Below, piece after piece: positions 31,012 to 39,858 of a DNA stretch of 41,478 nt (position 1 is its first letter; every line of letters starts with the position of its first letter). Location: the NCBI GenBank assembly GCA_034007295.1, contig JAVERC010000031.1, positions 1 to 41,478 of the forward strand. The letters are read 5' to 3'. The notes beneath the pieces are model-generated. The model made no database searches and was not told where the DNA came from. It was given only the letters and a program-made list of their open reading frames with translations. A program made the position numbers and the translations under genes. Source of the stretch: JACKCP01 sp034007295 (GTDB lineage: Bacteria > Desulfobacterota > Desulfobacteria > Desulfobacterales > JACKCP01).

Positions 31012-31665
31012 CTAAAATCCAAGATCTTTGTTTATCAAAATAATTGAAATTCTTTTTTCAGGAAAAGACTTTTCAGTTATTGCCCATACGTTACATATTC
31101 TGTCAGGACTTGAGCAATCAGAACAAACAGAAGTCTTTGCACATGGAGTTTTTTTATCAAGCCTCATTGCATTTACAGGAGCAGCATAATTTTTAATTCT
31201 TTTTACTCCTGAATCAATGTCTGGAACAATTTTGTTTCTTCCAACTAAAATCACAACATTTTTTGGGCCAAATGTTATTGCAGATGCCCTGTTTCCTATC
31301 ATATCAAGATTTATAAGAACACCAGTTTCAGTTACAGCATTGGTTCCTGTGATAAAAAGATCGCAAAGAAGAGCCTTTCGTCTTAAATCCATTATTTCAT
31401 CTTTTGAAAAAGATTTATCATATGTATCAATTATTTTAATATTTTTGTGTTCCATCAATTTTTCATAGATACCTGATTCCTTGAATGTAAGTGAGCCTCC
31501 CCAAGAAACAGACAACGGAGATAATTCAGACATAATTTCATCAAAAAAAATACGTGATGCTTCAATTTCATTTTCAGCAATAAATGCATTAAAATTATTT
31601 GAAATAAGGTTTTCTTTTGTGTGCTCAAGCTTTTTTAACCAGTATTTTTCTATTGATTCATTCAT
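31012..31665 (-). CDS. LUD-domain (LutC/YkgG-type, DUF162) protein
   Basis: 217 aa. SVSWGGSLTFKESGIYEKL is the conserved LUD start, followed by the TGTNAVTETGVLINLD and NVVILVGRNKIVPDID segments; the C-terminus has a CAKTSVCSDCSSPDRIC cysteine cluster typical of the stand-alone DUF162 group. LutC-type relatives take part in lactate oxidation, but these single-gene forms lack LutA/LutB partners here and have no proven role. AAGGAG precedes the ATG. It follows the membrane-protein gene by 17 nt, so they share a transcript. Confidence 0.85.
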   Translation of the reverse strand: MNESIEKYWLKKLEHTKENLISNNFNAFIAENEIEASRIFFDEIMSELSPLSVSWGGSLTFKESGIYEKLMEHKNIKIIDTYDKSFSKDEIMDLRRKALLCDLFITGTNAVTETGVLINLDMIGNRASAITFGPKNVVILVGRNKIVPDIDSGVKRIKNYAAPVNAMRLDKKTPCAKTSVCSDCSSPDRICNVWAITEKSFPEKRISIILINKDLGF

Positions 31666-31682
31666 TTTTTTCCAATCTCCTT

Positions 31683-32927
31683 TTATTGGCTGTTTTTATA
31701 AACATAATCTATTTCCAAAATCATTTTTTCATAGGAAAATTTTAAAATAAAAAATACCAAAAAATTTTTCCCATATTCCGTACCTGCCCATGCTGCAAAA
31801 CCCATGGGTGAAGGTTTTTTTAAAACTTTAAAAAGCATCCTAGAATAACTTGCAATTTTAATAGTTTTCCCAAGTATTTTCCTGTCATCTTTTAACAATT
31901 CAGGCAAATATTTTTTATGGAGACTGTAAACTGAAAAAAACGAAGATAATCTTATTTTAAAAAAATATTTTACTATTCTTCTATTGCTCAAATCAGATAA
32001 AATTTTCAGCCAATGTGCAGTCCTTTCTAACACAAGACCTGCCTTAGCTTCCATTAAAGGATTTTCAGATTCTTTGAAATAATGTTTAGATATAACAAAA
32101 ACTGAGTCAAAAAATGCTTTTTTAAAACTTTCCTTTTCAGGAAGACTGCCCAAAAAAAAGGTTTTAACCAAAAAATCTTTTTTGATTTTTTTTAATGCAA
32201 TATTTTGAAATAACACATTTTTTTGTGAATAATTATATTTATACTTTTTTTTATCAAATGAGTATGTTCCTTGTTTTTCGCTAGAATAAGCTTTTATAGC
32301 ATACTCACCTGCAAATAAAAAAAAATCTGATATCAAAAACCTTAAAATACTCATTCGTAAAAGACTTGAGGAAAGAAAAATAAGCAACCCAAACGGATTA
32401 AACCACAGCACAATGCTAAACAAAGAATAGTTTTTCCAAATAATAAAAAAGGCCTTTAAAACTTTATTTTTTAAAAAAATATTATAAATATTAAAACTAA
32501 AAAATAAATTTTTTAACCTTATCCCATAAATTAACTTTAAAATTTTTCTATCAAGAATTTTTTCAATTCTTATAGCTGCTAAATTGGAAAAATATAAAAA
32601 ATCTCCAATGCTTATTTCTAAAAAAGGTTTTTTACTTTCAGGGTTATAAATCCTTGAAATTTCATTAACAAAATCAAGAAGGTTTATTATTTCAAAGTTT
32701 GAATAATAATTTTTTTTATATATTTTTTTACATTCAAGATATACATATTCATATGCTTTTTTTTCTTTAAGATTTGTTGTATATTGAGATTTTTCATTAA
32801 TTTTTTCCAGTCTTTTTAAAAGAGAAATTTTCCATTCAAAAATACCTTTAATTTTCAAAAGTAAAAGAAGGAAAATAAGGCTAAATAATGATATGATTAT
32901 TGCATATGTTTCAAAACCGCTTAACAT
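31683..32927 (-). CDS. Unknown 414-aa membrane-associated protein
   Basis: 414 aa, very rich in Lys, Phe, Leu and Ile. An N-terminal helix (about residues 7-27) should anchor it, and a second hydrophobic patch lies near residues 165-200 (SIVLWFNPFGLLIFLSSSLL). The body between is long and helical; no family recognised. It is transcribed divergently from moxR with only about 50 bp between the starts, so regulation may be shared with the MoxR-DUF58-transglutaminase operon. The LUD gene follows it. Assignment as a real gene rests on length and the tidy gene spacing. Confidence 0.65.
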   Translation of the reverse strand: MLSGFETYAIIISLFSLIFLLLLLKIKGIFEWKISLLKRLEKINEKSQYTTNLKEKKAYEYVYLECKKIYKKNYYSNFEIINLLDFVNEISRIYNPESKKPFLEISIGDFLYFSNLAAIRIEKILDRKILKLIYGIRLKNLFFSFNIYNIFLKNKVLKAFFIIWKNYSLFSIVLWFNPFGLLIFLSSSLLRMSILRFLISDFFLFAGEYAIKAYSSEKQGTYSFDKKKYKYNYSQKNVLFQNIALKKIKKDFLVKTFFLGSLPEKESFKKAFFDSVFVISKHYFKESENPLMEAKAGLVLERTAHWLKILSDLSNRRIVKYFFKIRLSSFFSVYSLHKKYLPELLKDDRKILGKTIKIASYSRMLFKVLKKPSPMGFAAWAGTEYGKNFLVFFILKFSYEKMILEIDYVYKNSQ

Positions 32928-32979
32928 AGTTACACTTTGCTTGTTTGATTTTTATTTTACTAAAACAAAAGAGCTTATA

Positions 32980-33900
32980 ATGATAAATACCAAAATAAAA
33001 GAAATTATAGATGAAGTTGAAAAAATAATCCTTGGCAAAAGAGAAAAAATAATTCTTTGCCTGGCATGCCTTCTTGCTGATGGTCATCTATTGATTGAAG
33101 ACCTTCCGGGTATAGGGAAAACATCACTTGCCAATGCTCTTTCAAATGTGATGGGTCTTAAATTTAAAAGGATTCAGTGTACAAGCGATATGCTTCCAGG
33201 GGATATTTTAGGTACTTCAGTATTTGATCAGAAAAGTGGAAGCTTTACCTTTCACCCAGGTCCTGTATTTACACAGGTCCTTCTTGCAGATGAAATAAAC
33301 AGAGCTACTCCAAAAACCCAGAGTGCACTTCTTGAGGCAATGGAGGAAAGGCAGATTACAATAGAGGGAAGTACGTATGAGCTAAAAAAACCTTTTTTTG
33401 TAATTGCAACTCAAAACCCCCAGGAACAGTCAGGGACATTTCCTCTTCCCGAATCCCAGCTTGACAGATTTCTTTTTAAAATTGATATAGGTTATCCAGA
33501 CAGAGATTCTGAAAAAAAAATTCTTATTGAAAAGCACTCAATCTCACATGGAACAAAACTTGTTAATCCCATACTCAATTCAAAATCAGCATTTGAGATT
33601 CAAACACAAATCAAGCTTATAAAAGCAAGTGATCCAGTAATTGATTATCTCCAGGATATAATAGAATTTACAAGAAATTGCGGCTATTTCAAAAATGGGC
33701 TTTCACCAAGAGCTGGTATAAGCATTCTTCAATCAGCAAAAGCCTGGGCCTATATTTATTCAAGAAATTTTGTAATTCCAGAAGATATCAAAACAATTCT
33801 TCCATGGGCAGCTTCTCACAGACTTTTTCTTGAAAAAGAACAAAGATTTATTAAAAAAAATGAAATTAAAGAGATCCTAAATGAAATTCAAATTATATAA
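32980..33900 (+). CDS. MoxR-family AAA+ ATPase
   Basis: 306 aa from ATG 32980; an upstream in-frame start would overlap the divergent gene. Walker A LPGIGKTS (42-49), Walker B LLADEINRATPKTQSALLEA and the sensor ATQNPQEQSGTFPLPE are all those of the MoxR group. MoxR proteins are chaperone-like ATPases that assemble or activate metal-containing or secreted complexes, typically with a DUF58 protein next door. It overlaps the DUF58 gene by 20 nt. Confidence 0.92.
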   Translation: MINTKIKEIIDEVEKIILGKREKIILCLACLLADGHLLIEDLPGIGKTSLANALSNVMGLKFKRIQCTSDMLPGDILGTSVFDQKSGSFTFHPGPVFTQVLLADEINRATPKTQSALLEAMEERQITIEGSTYELKKPFFVIATQNPQEQSGTFPLPESQLDRFLFKIDIGYPDRDSEKKILIEKHSISHGTKLVNPILNSKSAFEIQTQIKLIKASDPVIDYLQDIIEFTRNCGYFKNGLSPRAGISILQSAKAWAYIYSRNFVIPEDIKTILPWAASHRLFLEKEQRFIKKNEIKEILNEIQII

Positions 33901-34837
33901 TTTCATAAAACAAAAAATTAAAAAAAAAGCAAAAATTACTCCCTTGGAAATAAAAAAAAATCAAATCTATATTTTACCAACTTCTCCAGGTTTTATATTT
34001 CTTTTAGTTGTTTTTGTAATTTTTGCAGGCTCTTTTAATGAAAATAACAATATGGGTCTTTTATTTAGTTTTTTCCTTTTTTTTATTTTTATAATTTCCA
34101 TAAGAGAAACAAGGAACTCAATTTTAAATTTAAAAATAAATTCAATTAAATTTGAAAACAGCTTTGCTTTTTCAAATTCAAAAATTATTTTTCATCTTTC
34201 GGCCGATAAAAATGAAAAAAAATCCATTGAAATAAGCTGTTTGGATAAGAATATAAAAATCAATTCCATTAAAAAAAATTCATCTGTAAAAAAAGAGCTT
34301 ATTCTTATGTCAAAAAGGCGTGGAATTTACAATTCTCCTGTTTTTAATTTATCCTCTAGCTATCCATATGGAATTTTCAAAGCCTGGACTTATATTCGTT
34401 CAGATCAAAAGCAAATTGTCTACCCTGCTCCCTCAAATAATTCAATTTCTGTGCCTGAGCTTAAATCTCTTATGGAAGAAAAGGGAAAAATCAAAGAAAG
34501 TTTAAATAAAGATGATGAATTTAAAGGGCTAAAAGAATATGAAAAAGGAGACAGCATAAAAAGAATTTCATGGAAATCATACTCAAAAGGACTTGGACTA
34601 TTCACAAAAGATTTTGGAGAACAGAAAGGGTTTGATGAAATTATGATTTTTTTTGATAAAATAAAAATAAAAGATACTGAAAAAAAACTTTCCCTAATTT
34701 GTAAAACAATACTTGAACTTGAATTGATGGGATTAAAATATGGACTTGAAATAGAAAATATCAAACTCTTGCCAAACAAGGGAAAAGAACACCAAAAAAA
34801 ATGCCTTGAAATTCTTGCGGAGTTTAAAAATGAATAG
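33881..34837 (+). CDS. DUF58 protein
   Basis: 318 aa. Two hydrophobic helices in residues about 33-70 are followed by a beta-rich region and the DUF58 signature GLKEYEKGDSIKRISWKSYS (about residues 210-228), as in the YeaD family. DUF58 proteins contain a vWA-like fold and work with MoxR ATPases; exact partner unknown. The start overlaps moxR by 20 nt and the end overlaps the transglutaminase gene by 8 nt, a strictly coupled operon. Confidence 0.88.
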   Translation: MKFKLYNFIKQKIKKKAKITPLEIKKNQIYILPTSPGFIFLLVVFVIFAGSFNENNNMGLLFSFFLFFIFIISIRETRNSILNLKINSIKFENSFAFSNSKIIFHLSADKNEKKSIEISCLDKNIKINSIKKNSSVKKELILMSKRRGIYNSPVFNLSSSYPYGIFKAWTYIRSDQKQIVYPAPSNNSISVPELKSLMEEKGKIKESLNKDDEFKGLKEYEKGDSIKRISWKSYSKGLGLFTKDFGEQKGFDEIMIFFDKIKIKDTEKKLSLICKTILELELMGLKYGLEIENIKLLPNKGKEHQKKCLEILAEFKNE

Positions 34838-36737
34838 TCTAAATAACTCCAAATTAATTTTTTCCTCAATTTTTTTTTCTTCTCTTCCAGTTCTTGTATT
34901 TATGGAGCCTGAAACTTTATTTATTATATTTCTTCCTTTTATATACAATATTTTAATTATTCTTAATAAAATCAGGCCCCCCAAAAAAAAGACCCTTCTT
35001 TCTTTAACATTTTTTTTCACCTTCATATTAGCCATAAATTTTAAAGAACTTTTTTCAAGGGATGCAGGGGTACCGCTTTTAATAGTTATGTCGCTTTTAA
35101 AAATCCTTGAAATGAAAAATCTTAGAGATGAGCTTGTTGCATGTTTTTTAAGTTTTTTTATTCTTCTTTCAATGATTTTATTTTCAACTTCTTTTTTTAC
35201 AACAATTTATATGTTTTTATCGGCCATTTATACAATTTCAGTTATGGGATTTATAAACTCACCTGATAAAATTTTTTTTAAAAGCATAAAAAAAAGCCTT
35301 TCTGTTTCACTAACTGCAATTTTATTCGCCTTTATATTATTTTTCTTTTTCCCAAGGATTCAAAACAGTCTTTGGGGCAAACACAGCAATACCAAAAATG
35401 TATCTGGATTTGCTCAGACAATAAGTCCTGGTTCAATATCTTCCCTTGCTAAAAATGACGAGGTTGCCTTTAAAGTAAAATTTGAAGACAAAGTTTCTTT
35501 ACATGGCAATTATTTCAGAGGAATTGTCTTTAATACTTTCGACGGAATTTCATGGCATCCTGATAAACCTCCAATAAAAGCACCAACAAATTATAACAAT
35601 TTAAATTCAAAAAAAGCCTTTATAATTTTATATCCTACTTATTCAAAATATTTAATTTCTCCTGACTATCCCCTTAATTTTCCAGAAAAAGGTATTTATC
35701 TTACAGAAAATGCAACTCTTTATTCCTGGTTTTTTAAAATAAATGACAAAAAAATTTATGAGGTTGAATTTACAAATAATAATCCCAACTATCCAAAGCC
35801 AGGGAAAAAACATTTGAAACTTCCAAATGGCTACAACCAAAAAGCAATCGAACTTGGCTCCAACTGGCTAAGCCTCACACCTGATAAAAGGATTGAACAA
35901 GGCTTAAAATATTTTAAAAAAAATAATTTTGTCTACACACTAAATCCTCCAAAATACGGTAAAAATTATATAGACGAATTTTTATTTAAAGAAAAAAAAG
36001 GGTTTTGTGAACATTTCGCATCATCTTTTGCTTTTTTAATGCGTGCTGCAAAAGTTCCATCTAGAATTACTGGAGGCTACCTGGGTGGTGAACAAAATTC
36101 AATTGCTGGCTTTACAAACGTAAGACAATCCGATGCCCATGCATGGTGCGAAGTCTGGCTTGAAAATAAAGGCTGGATAAGAATTGATCCAACCATTGAA
36201 TCTGAACCTGACAGGCTTGAAAGAAATACTGACCAAATTTTTTCTTCTGATTTTGGCAGGAAAAATCAATTTTTTAAATTAACAAAATCGATTTTAAATG
36301 TATTTGATGCAATAAACTTTTTCTGGGATCAAAAAATTATGGGTTATAATTTCAGTCTACAAAATAAATTTTTTGAATTCCTTGGTTTAAAAAATCAAAA
36401 CTTTTTCAAAAAATCCATCTTGTTTATTATTATAGTTTTTATATCAAGTATTTTAATTTTATATCTCATTAATTTAAAGGCCAAATATGCCATAAAAAAA
36501 GTTGAAGAACTAATTTTATTTGAAAAATTTCAGAACAAAATTAAAAATAAAGCATTATTAAAAAAAAATAATGAAGGATATTTTGAATATTTAAAAAGAA
36601 TTGAAAATTCGGATTTAAAAAATTTGGAATCAATAAAGGCCTTTATCTTATATTTTATTGAAGAAAGATATTTAGGCAGCAAAAATAAAAAAAATATTAA
36701 AAAAATGAGGGATTACTTAAAAAAAATTAAATTTTGA
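34830..36737 (+). CDS. Membrane transglutaminase-like protein (TgpA-like, DUF3488)
   Basis: 635 aa from ATG 34830 (GGAG 7 nt upstream). Several N-terminal membrane helices (about residues 1-190, DUF3488-type) are followed by a periplasmic transglutaminase-core domain with the catalytic triad C393 (KKGFCEHF), H437 (DAHAWCEVW) and D453 (IRIDPT). One more helix near 525-548 leads to a short basic cytoplasmic tail. It is the third gene of the moxR-DUF58 operon. Related TgpA is a periplasmic-facing enzyme needed for growth in Pseudomonas; the substrate here is unknown. Confidence 0.9.
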   Translation: MNSLNNSKLIFSSIFFSSLPVLVFMEPETLFIIFLPFIYNILIILNKIRPPKKKTLLSLTFFFTFILAINFKELFSRDAGVPLLIVMSLLKILEMKNLRDELVACFLSFFILLSMILFSTSFFTTIYMFLSAIYTISVMGFINSPDKIFFKSIKKSLSVSLTAILFAFILFFFFPRIQNSLWGKHSNTKNVSGFAQTISPGSISSLAKNDEVAFKVKFEDKVSLHGNYFRGIVFNTFDGISWHPDKPPIKAPTNYNNLNSKKAFIILYPTYSKYLISPDYPLNFPEKGIYLTENATLYSWFFKINDKKIYEVEFTNNNPNYPKPGKKHLKLPNGYNQKAIELGSNWLSLTPDKRIEQGLKYFKKNNFVYTLNPPKYGKNYIDEFLFKEKKGFCEHFASSFAFLMRAAKVPSRITGGYLGGEQNSIAGFTNVRQSDAHAWCEVWLENKGWIRIDPTIESEPDRLERNTDQIFSSDFGRKNQFFKLTKSILNVFDAINFFWDQKIMGYNFSLQNKFFEFLGLKNQNFFKKSILFIIIVFISSILILYLINLKAKYAIKKVEELILFEKFQNKIKNKALLKKNNEGYFEYLKRIENSDLKNLESIKAFILYFIEERYLGSKNKKNIKKMRDYLKKIKF

Positions 36738-36829
36738 GATAAAAAAATTCCAGTTTTTATGTTCTCAATTAATAGTTCAAATATAGTTCCCATTTTGCAA
36801 AAGCTGGCTCTAAGGAATAAACATTGAAT

Positions 36830-37222
36830 TTACAATAAATGTTTTTTTTCACGAATCAGCTTAATCTGTCTTTCAAAAATAAATTTATGAATTTTTTCCC
36901 TGTCATTTTCACTAATATCAATAAATTTACCTCTGCACAAAGAATTGTCAAAACCAAAAATTTCTAGTTTGCCCTTAACAAAATCATTTTTTTTCTCTGA
37001 AAGACATAACTCAAAATTATAAACATCACCAACTCTGCAGTATTCAGCAATAAAAGCTGCTCCTCCTGCACTAAGGTTCGATATTTCAAAAGCTTTTGAA
37101 TTCACAATAATAAAAATTTTTTCTTTCCCTAAAGGTCTAAATCTGTAAAAATTTCTTTTATCTGATGATTCAAATCTTAGTTTGTATTTATTACCTGCCT
37201 CTTTTTTCCAGAACAAATTCAA
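36830..37222 (-). CDS. PilZ-domain protein
   Basis: About 130 aa; TTG at 37222 or TTG at 37216 is the start (AGGAG just upstream, overlapping the motB end). Residues around RNFYRFRP supply the arginines and ISNLSAGGAAF the (D/N)xSxxG part of the c-di-GMP-binding PilZ signature. Its place right after motAB suggests it couples c-di-GMP level to motor output, as YcgR does, though it lacks YcgR's N-terminal domain. Inference from context. Confidence 0.8.
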   Translation of the reverse strand: MNLFWKKEAGNKYKLRFESSDKRNFYRFRPLGKEKIFIIVNSKAFEISNLSAGGAAFIAEYCRVGDVYNFELCLSEKKNDFVKGKLEIFGFDNSLCRGKFIDISENDREKIHKFIFERQIKLIREKKHLL

Positions 37223-37919
37223 CTCTCCTGTTTGCAGCTCTATTTTCAGGTGAAGTATTAGGCCTCAAAGGCATAAGAGAACCATATCCAGTCGCTGTAA
37301 GCCTTAAAGGATTTATTCCCTGCGAAATAAAAAACCTTAATACATTTGTTGCTCTAATTGCCGACAACTCCCAATTTGAAGGATATTTTAAAGTAGAAAT
37401 CGGAACATTATCTGTATGCCCCTTAATATTAATATTGTATTCATCATATGCCTCGAAAACTGTTACAAGCTGTTTTAAAACAGGCTCAGCAGAAAGTTTT
37501 AAAACTGCGTCCCCTGAATCAAAAAGTGCAGTTCCTCTTATCTGCACAACAATTTTATCATCAAGAATACTTACACTTACATTATCCTGAATTTTATGTT
37601 TACTTATATAAGATTTAATATCTTTTTCAATTCTGTCCTTTCTTGAGGTAAGACCTGTAAGTTCGTCTATCCTAATTGTTTTATCTGTTTTTTCAGGAAT
37701 TTCAAGTACTTCCATTAAAGCAAGGGGCCTTTGCTTTGAATTAAGACTTATTCGGATTGATTCCAATACACTTTCAAATTTCTTTTGATTCAGGCTTGAA
37801 ATGGAAAACAAAAGAATAAAAAAAACCAAAAGAAGAGTCATAAGATCAGAAAAAGTAACAATCCATCCGGTTTCATCATCATCGAGGAATTCGTTGGCAT
37901 TTGAATTTCTTTTTCTCAT
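37191..37919 (-). CDS. motB: Flagellar stator protein MotB
   Basis: 242 aa. A single transmembrane helix at about 20-40 starts with FSDLMTLLL, which contains the ion-binding Asp of the stator, followed by a linker and a C-terminal OmpA-like peptidoglycan-binding domain (KGHTDNVPIST, LRLTATGYGSLMPL, NRRVEFVL). It anchors the stator to the cell wall. It starts 7 nt after motA and overlaps the PilZ gene. Proton or sodium use cannot be told from the sequence. Confidence 0.92.
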   Translation of the reverse strand: MRKRNSNANEFLDDDETGWIVTFSDLMTLLLVFFILLFSISSLNQKKFESVLESIRISLNSKQRPLALMEVLEIPEKTDKTIRIDELTGLTSRKDRIEKDIKSYISKHKIQDNVSVSILDDKIVVQIRGTALFDSGDAVLKLSAEPVLKQLVTVFEAYDEYNINIKGHTDNVPISTLKYPSNWELSAIRATNVLRFFISQGINPLRLTATGYGSLMPLRPNTSPENRAANRRVEFVLEKRGR

Positions 37920-37926
37920 TTCTTTT

Positions 37927-38706
37927 TCATCTCCTGCCTCTTAAATTCATTTGTTCTACAGGGACCCTTGAATTAACAGGAATAAATGAGGAAAGTTTTT
38001 CATACACAATTAAGGGGTTATCATTATTTAATATTGAAACAGATCCTTCAAGCATAATTTCAAGATTCATAACTTCATTTACAGTTCTTGATTTTAATTT
38101 TCCTGCAATTGGAAGGCAAAATAATGTAGAAATAAGGGAACCATAAAAAGTAGTAAGAAGAGCTACAGCCATTGCAGGACCAATTGTTTCAGGATTTGCA
38201 AGCTGTGTAAGCATTTGGATAAGACCTATCAATGTGCCAAGCATTCCAAAGGCAGGAGCATAAGTTCCCATTTTTTTAAATACATCCTGAATATTATAAT
38301 GTCTCATCTTTAAATAATCTATTTCTGTTTCAAGAGCTGCCCTTATTGTAGCTTCCTCAGAACCATCAGCAATAAGGCCACAGGCTTTTTTTAAAAAACC
38401 TGATTCAGTTTTAACATCGCTTAAAGCCAGAATCCCCTGTTGTCTGCTTATTTTGCACAGCTTAATCATTGTTTCTACTGCATCATTAGGATTATCCCTT
38501 TTGCTCAAAAAAACAAGAGCTGCTGACTTAAAAGCAGTAACAACATGCTTAAATTCAAAAGTCAGAAGTGTTGATGCTACAGTTCCTCCAACAACTATCA
38601 TTAATCCGGGAATATTTATAAAACTTAAAAATTCTCCCCCAAGAAAAATTGCAGAAAATATAAGGGACAGACCTGAAATAATCCCAACAAAGGATCCAAA
38701 ATCCAT
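37927..38706 (-). CDS. motA: Flagellar stator protein MotA
   Basis: 259 aa. Four transmembrane helices, with the conserved PAFGMLGTLIGLIQML and ATF-like LLTTFYGSLISTL segments of helices 3 and 4, and a cytoplasmic loop between helices 2 and 3 that engages the rotor. Forms the ion channel with MotB. A run of AT-rich DNA upstream (38707-38770) likely holds the promoter, but no clear box was picked. Confidence 0.92.
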   Translation of the reverse strand: MDFGSFVGIISGLSLIFSAIFLGGEFLSFINIPGLMIVVGGTVASTLLTFEFKHVVTAFKSAALVFLSKRDNPNDAVETMIKLCKISRQQGILALSDVKTESGFLKKACGLIADGSEEATIRAALETEIDYLKMRHYNIQDVFKKMGTYAPAFGMLGTLIGLIQMLTQLANPETIGPAMAVALLTTFYGSLISTLFCLPIAGKLKSRTVNEVMNLEIMLEGSVSILNNDNPLIVYEKLSSFIPVNSRVPVEQMNLRGRR

Positions 38707-38770
38707 AATCTAACCTTTAATTTATTAGTTTTGTTTAAATTTATATATACTGTTTTAAGGTTAAAATAAA

Positions 38771-39730
38771 TTATCTTCTTAACTTTTTTCCAGAATCTAA
38801 AATTTTTATCAAATCAGGAGGGTATGGATTCAAAAGCGTCTGGTTTATAAGATAGCCATTATTAAATCTTACAGCCATAGAATGTATAAGATATGTAACT
38901 GTGCTTAAAGGGATCCTTTCATCCCTGTATTCTTCAAGGCTGTTTATGAAAAAATTTTTTTCTCCGGCATTAAGATTGTCAGACATTCCGCCAAAAGCAT
39001 GCTGCAAAACATTTATAAAATTACCAGGCCCTGCTTTTTTCATAAAAATTTTTAAAAACTCATTTTCATATTCCTGAAAAACTGTTTCCTTACTTGACTT
39101 GTTATATGATGCAAGAATATTGCCAAGGCGTTTTAAACCTGCCTGATTGTATGCCATAAAAAGGAGTTTGTTTTCACTGTGGAATTTATTAAGCTCATTT
39201 ATTATTTTATTTGCTTTAACTTGCTTAAATTTTGTAAATGCAAAAAGTTTTACTAAAAAATGATCCCTTATTTCGTAATTTAAAAGTCTTCCTTCATCTT
39301 CTATAGGATGAAAAGGAAACTTTTCTAGAACAAATTCACCAAAAAAGCCGCTGCCTTTATATGCAGACGATGTTTTTGACAGCCCTTTGTATATTTTTAC
39401 GTCACCTATACCGCAGGTAGGAGACCGATTTTTTAAAATAAAACCGTCAATATGCTTATGTTGCTCAAAAAATTCTTTGTTCCATTTACTTATCTGATTT
39501 GTATAATCATTGCCTGTCGCCGGCTGGATAAGATGCTTTGCACCCCCAGACTCTGCTACTCTTACAGGCTCCCTTGGAACCCCAAGGCCTATTTCTACCT
39601 CAGGACAGACAGTTATAAATTCCACATAATTTTTCAAATTTTCTATAATCTCTGAAATAAGTGTTTCTCCATTGTAACGGCATTTTTCAAAACCAAGGCA
39701 TCTGCTCACTACTATTTTGGGCTTTATCAT
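38771..39730 (-). CDS. DUF523 + DUF1722 (YbgA-like) protein
   Basis: 319 aa. Residues 1-150 are DUF523: VVSRCLGFEKCRYNGE with its two Cys, CPEVEIGLGVPREPV and KNRSPTCG. The C-terminal part, RLLNYEIRDHFLVKLFAFTKFK, is the DUF1722/YbgA domain. Such fusions are common and of unknown enzymatic role; some occur next to photolyases, which are not seen here. Single gene, followed on the same strand by motA after 64 nt. Confidence 0.85.
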   Translation of the reverse strand: MIKPKIVVSRCLGFEKCRYNGETLISEIIENLKNYVEFITVCPEVEIGLGVPREPVRVAESGGAKHLIQPATGNDYTNQISKWNKEFFEQHKHIDGFILKNRSPTCGIGDVKIYKGLSKTSSAYKGSGFFGEFVLEKFPFHPIEDEGRLLNYEIRDHFLVKLFAFTKFKQVKANKIINELNKFHSENKLLFMAYNQAGLKRLGNILASYNKSSKETVFQEYENEFLKIFMKKAGPGNFINVLQHAFGGMSDNLNAGEKNFFINSLEEYRDERIPLSTVTYLIHSMAVRFNNGYLINQTLLNPYPPDLIKILDSGKKLRR

Positions 39731-39810
39731 TTTGTCACCTTTGATTTATTAGAGTTTATAAAAAATTGCATTTTCTAGAGTATACTAAAGAATGGGAATA
39801 AAAACAAAAA

Positions 39811-39840
39811 AAGGCACCAGTAAAAAACCAGTGCCTTTTT
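39811..39840 (-). terminator. Terminator of the carboxyltransferase gene
   Basis: GGCAC (39813-39817) pairs with GTGCC (39831-39835) inside an A/T-flanked hairpin; both strands show runs of T after the stem. It lies downstream of the stop at 39859. Confidence 0.75.
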
Positions 39841-39858
39841 TAAATCAAATAAAAAATT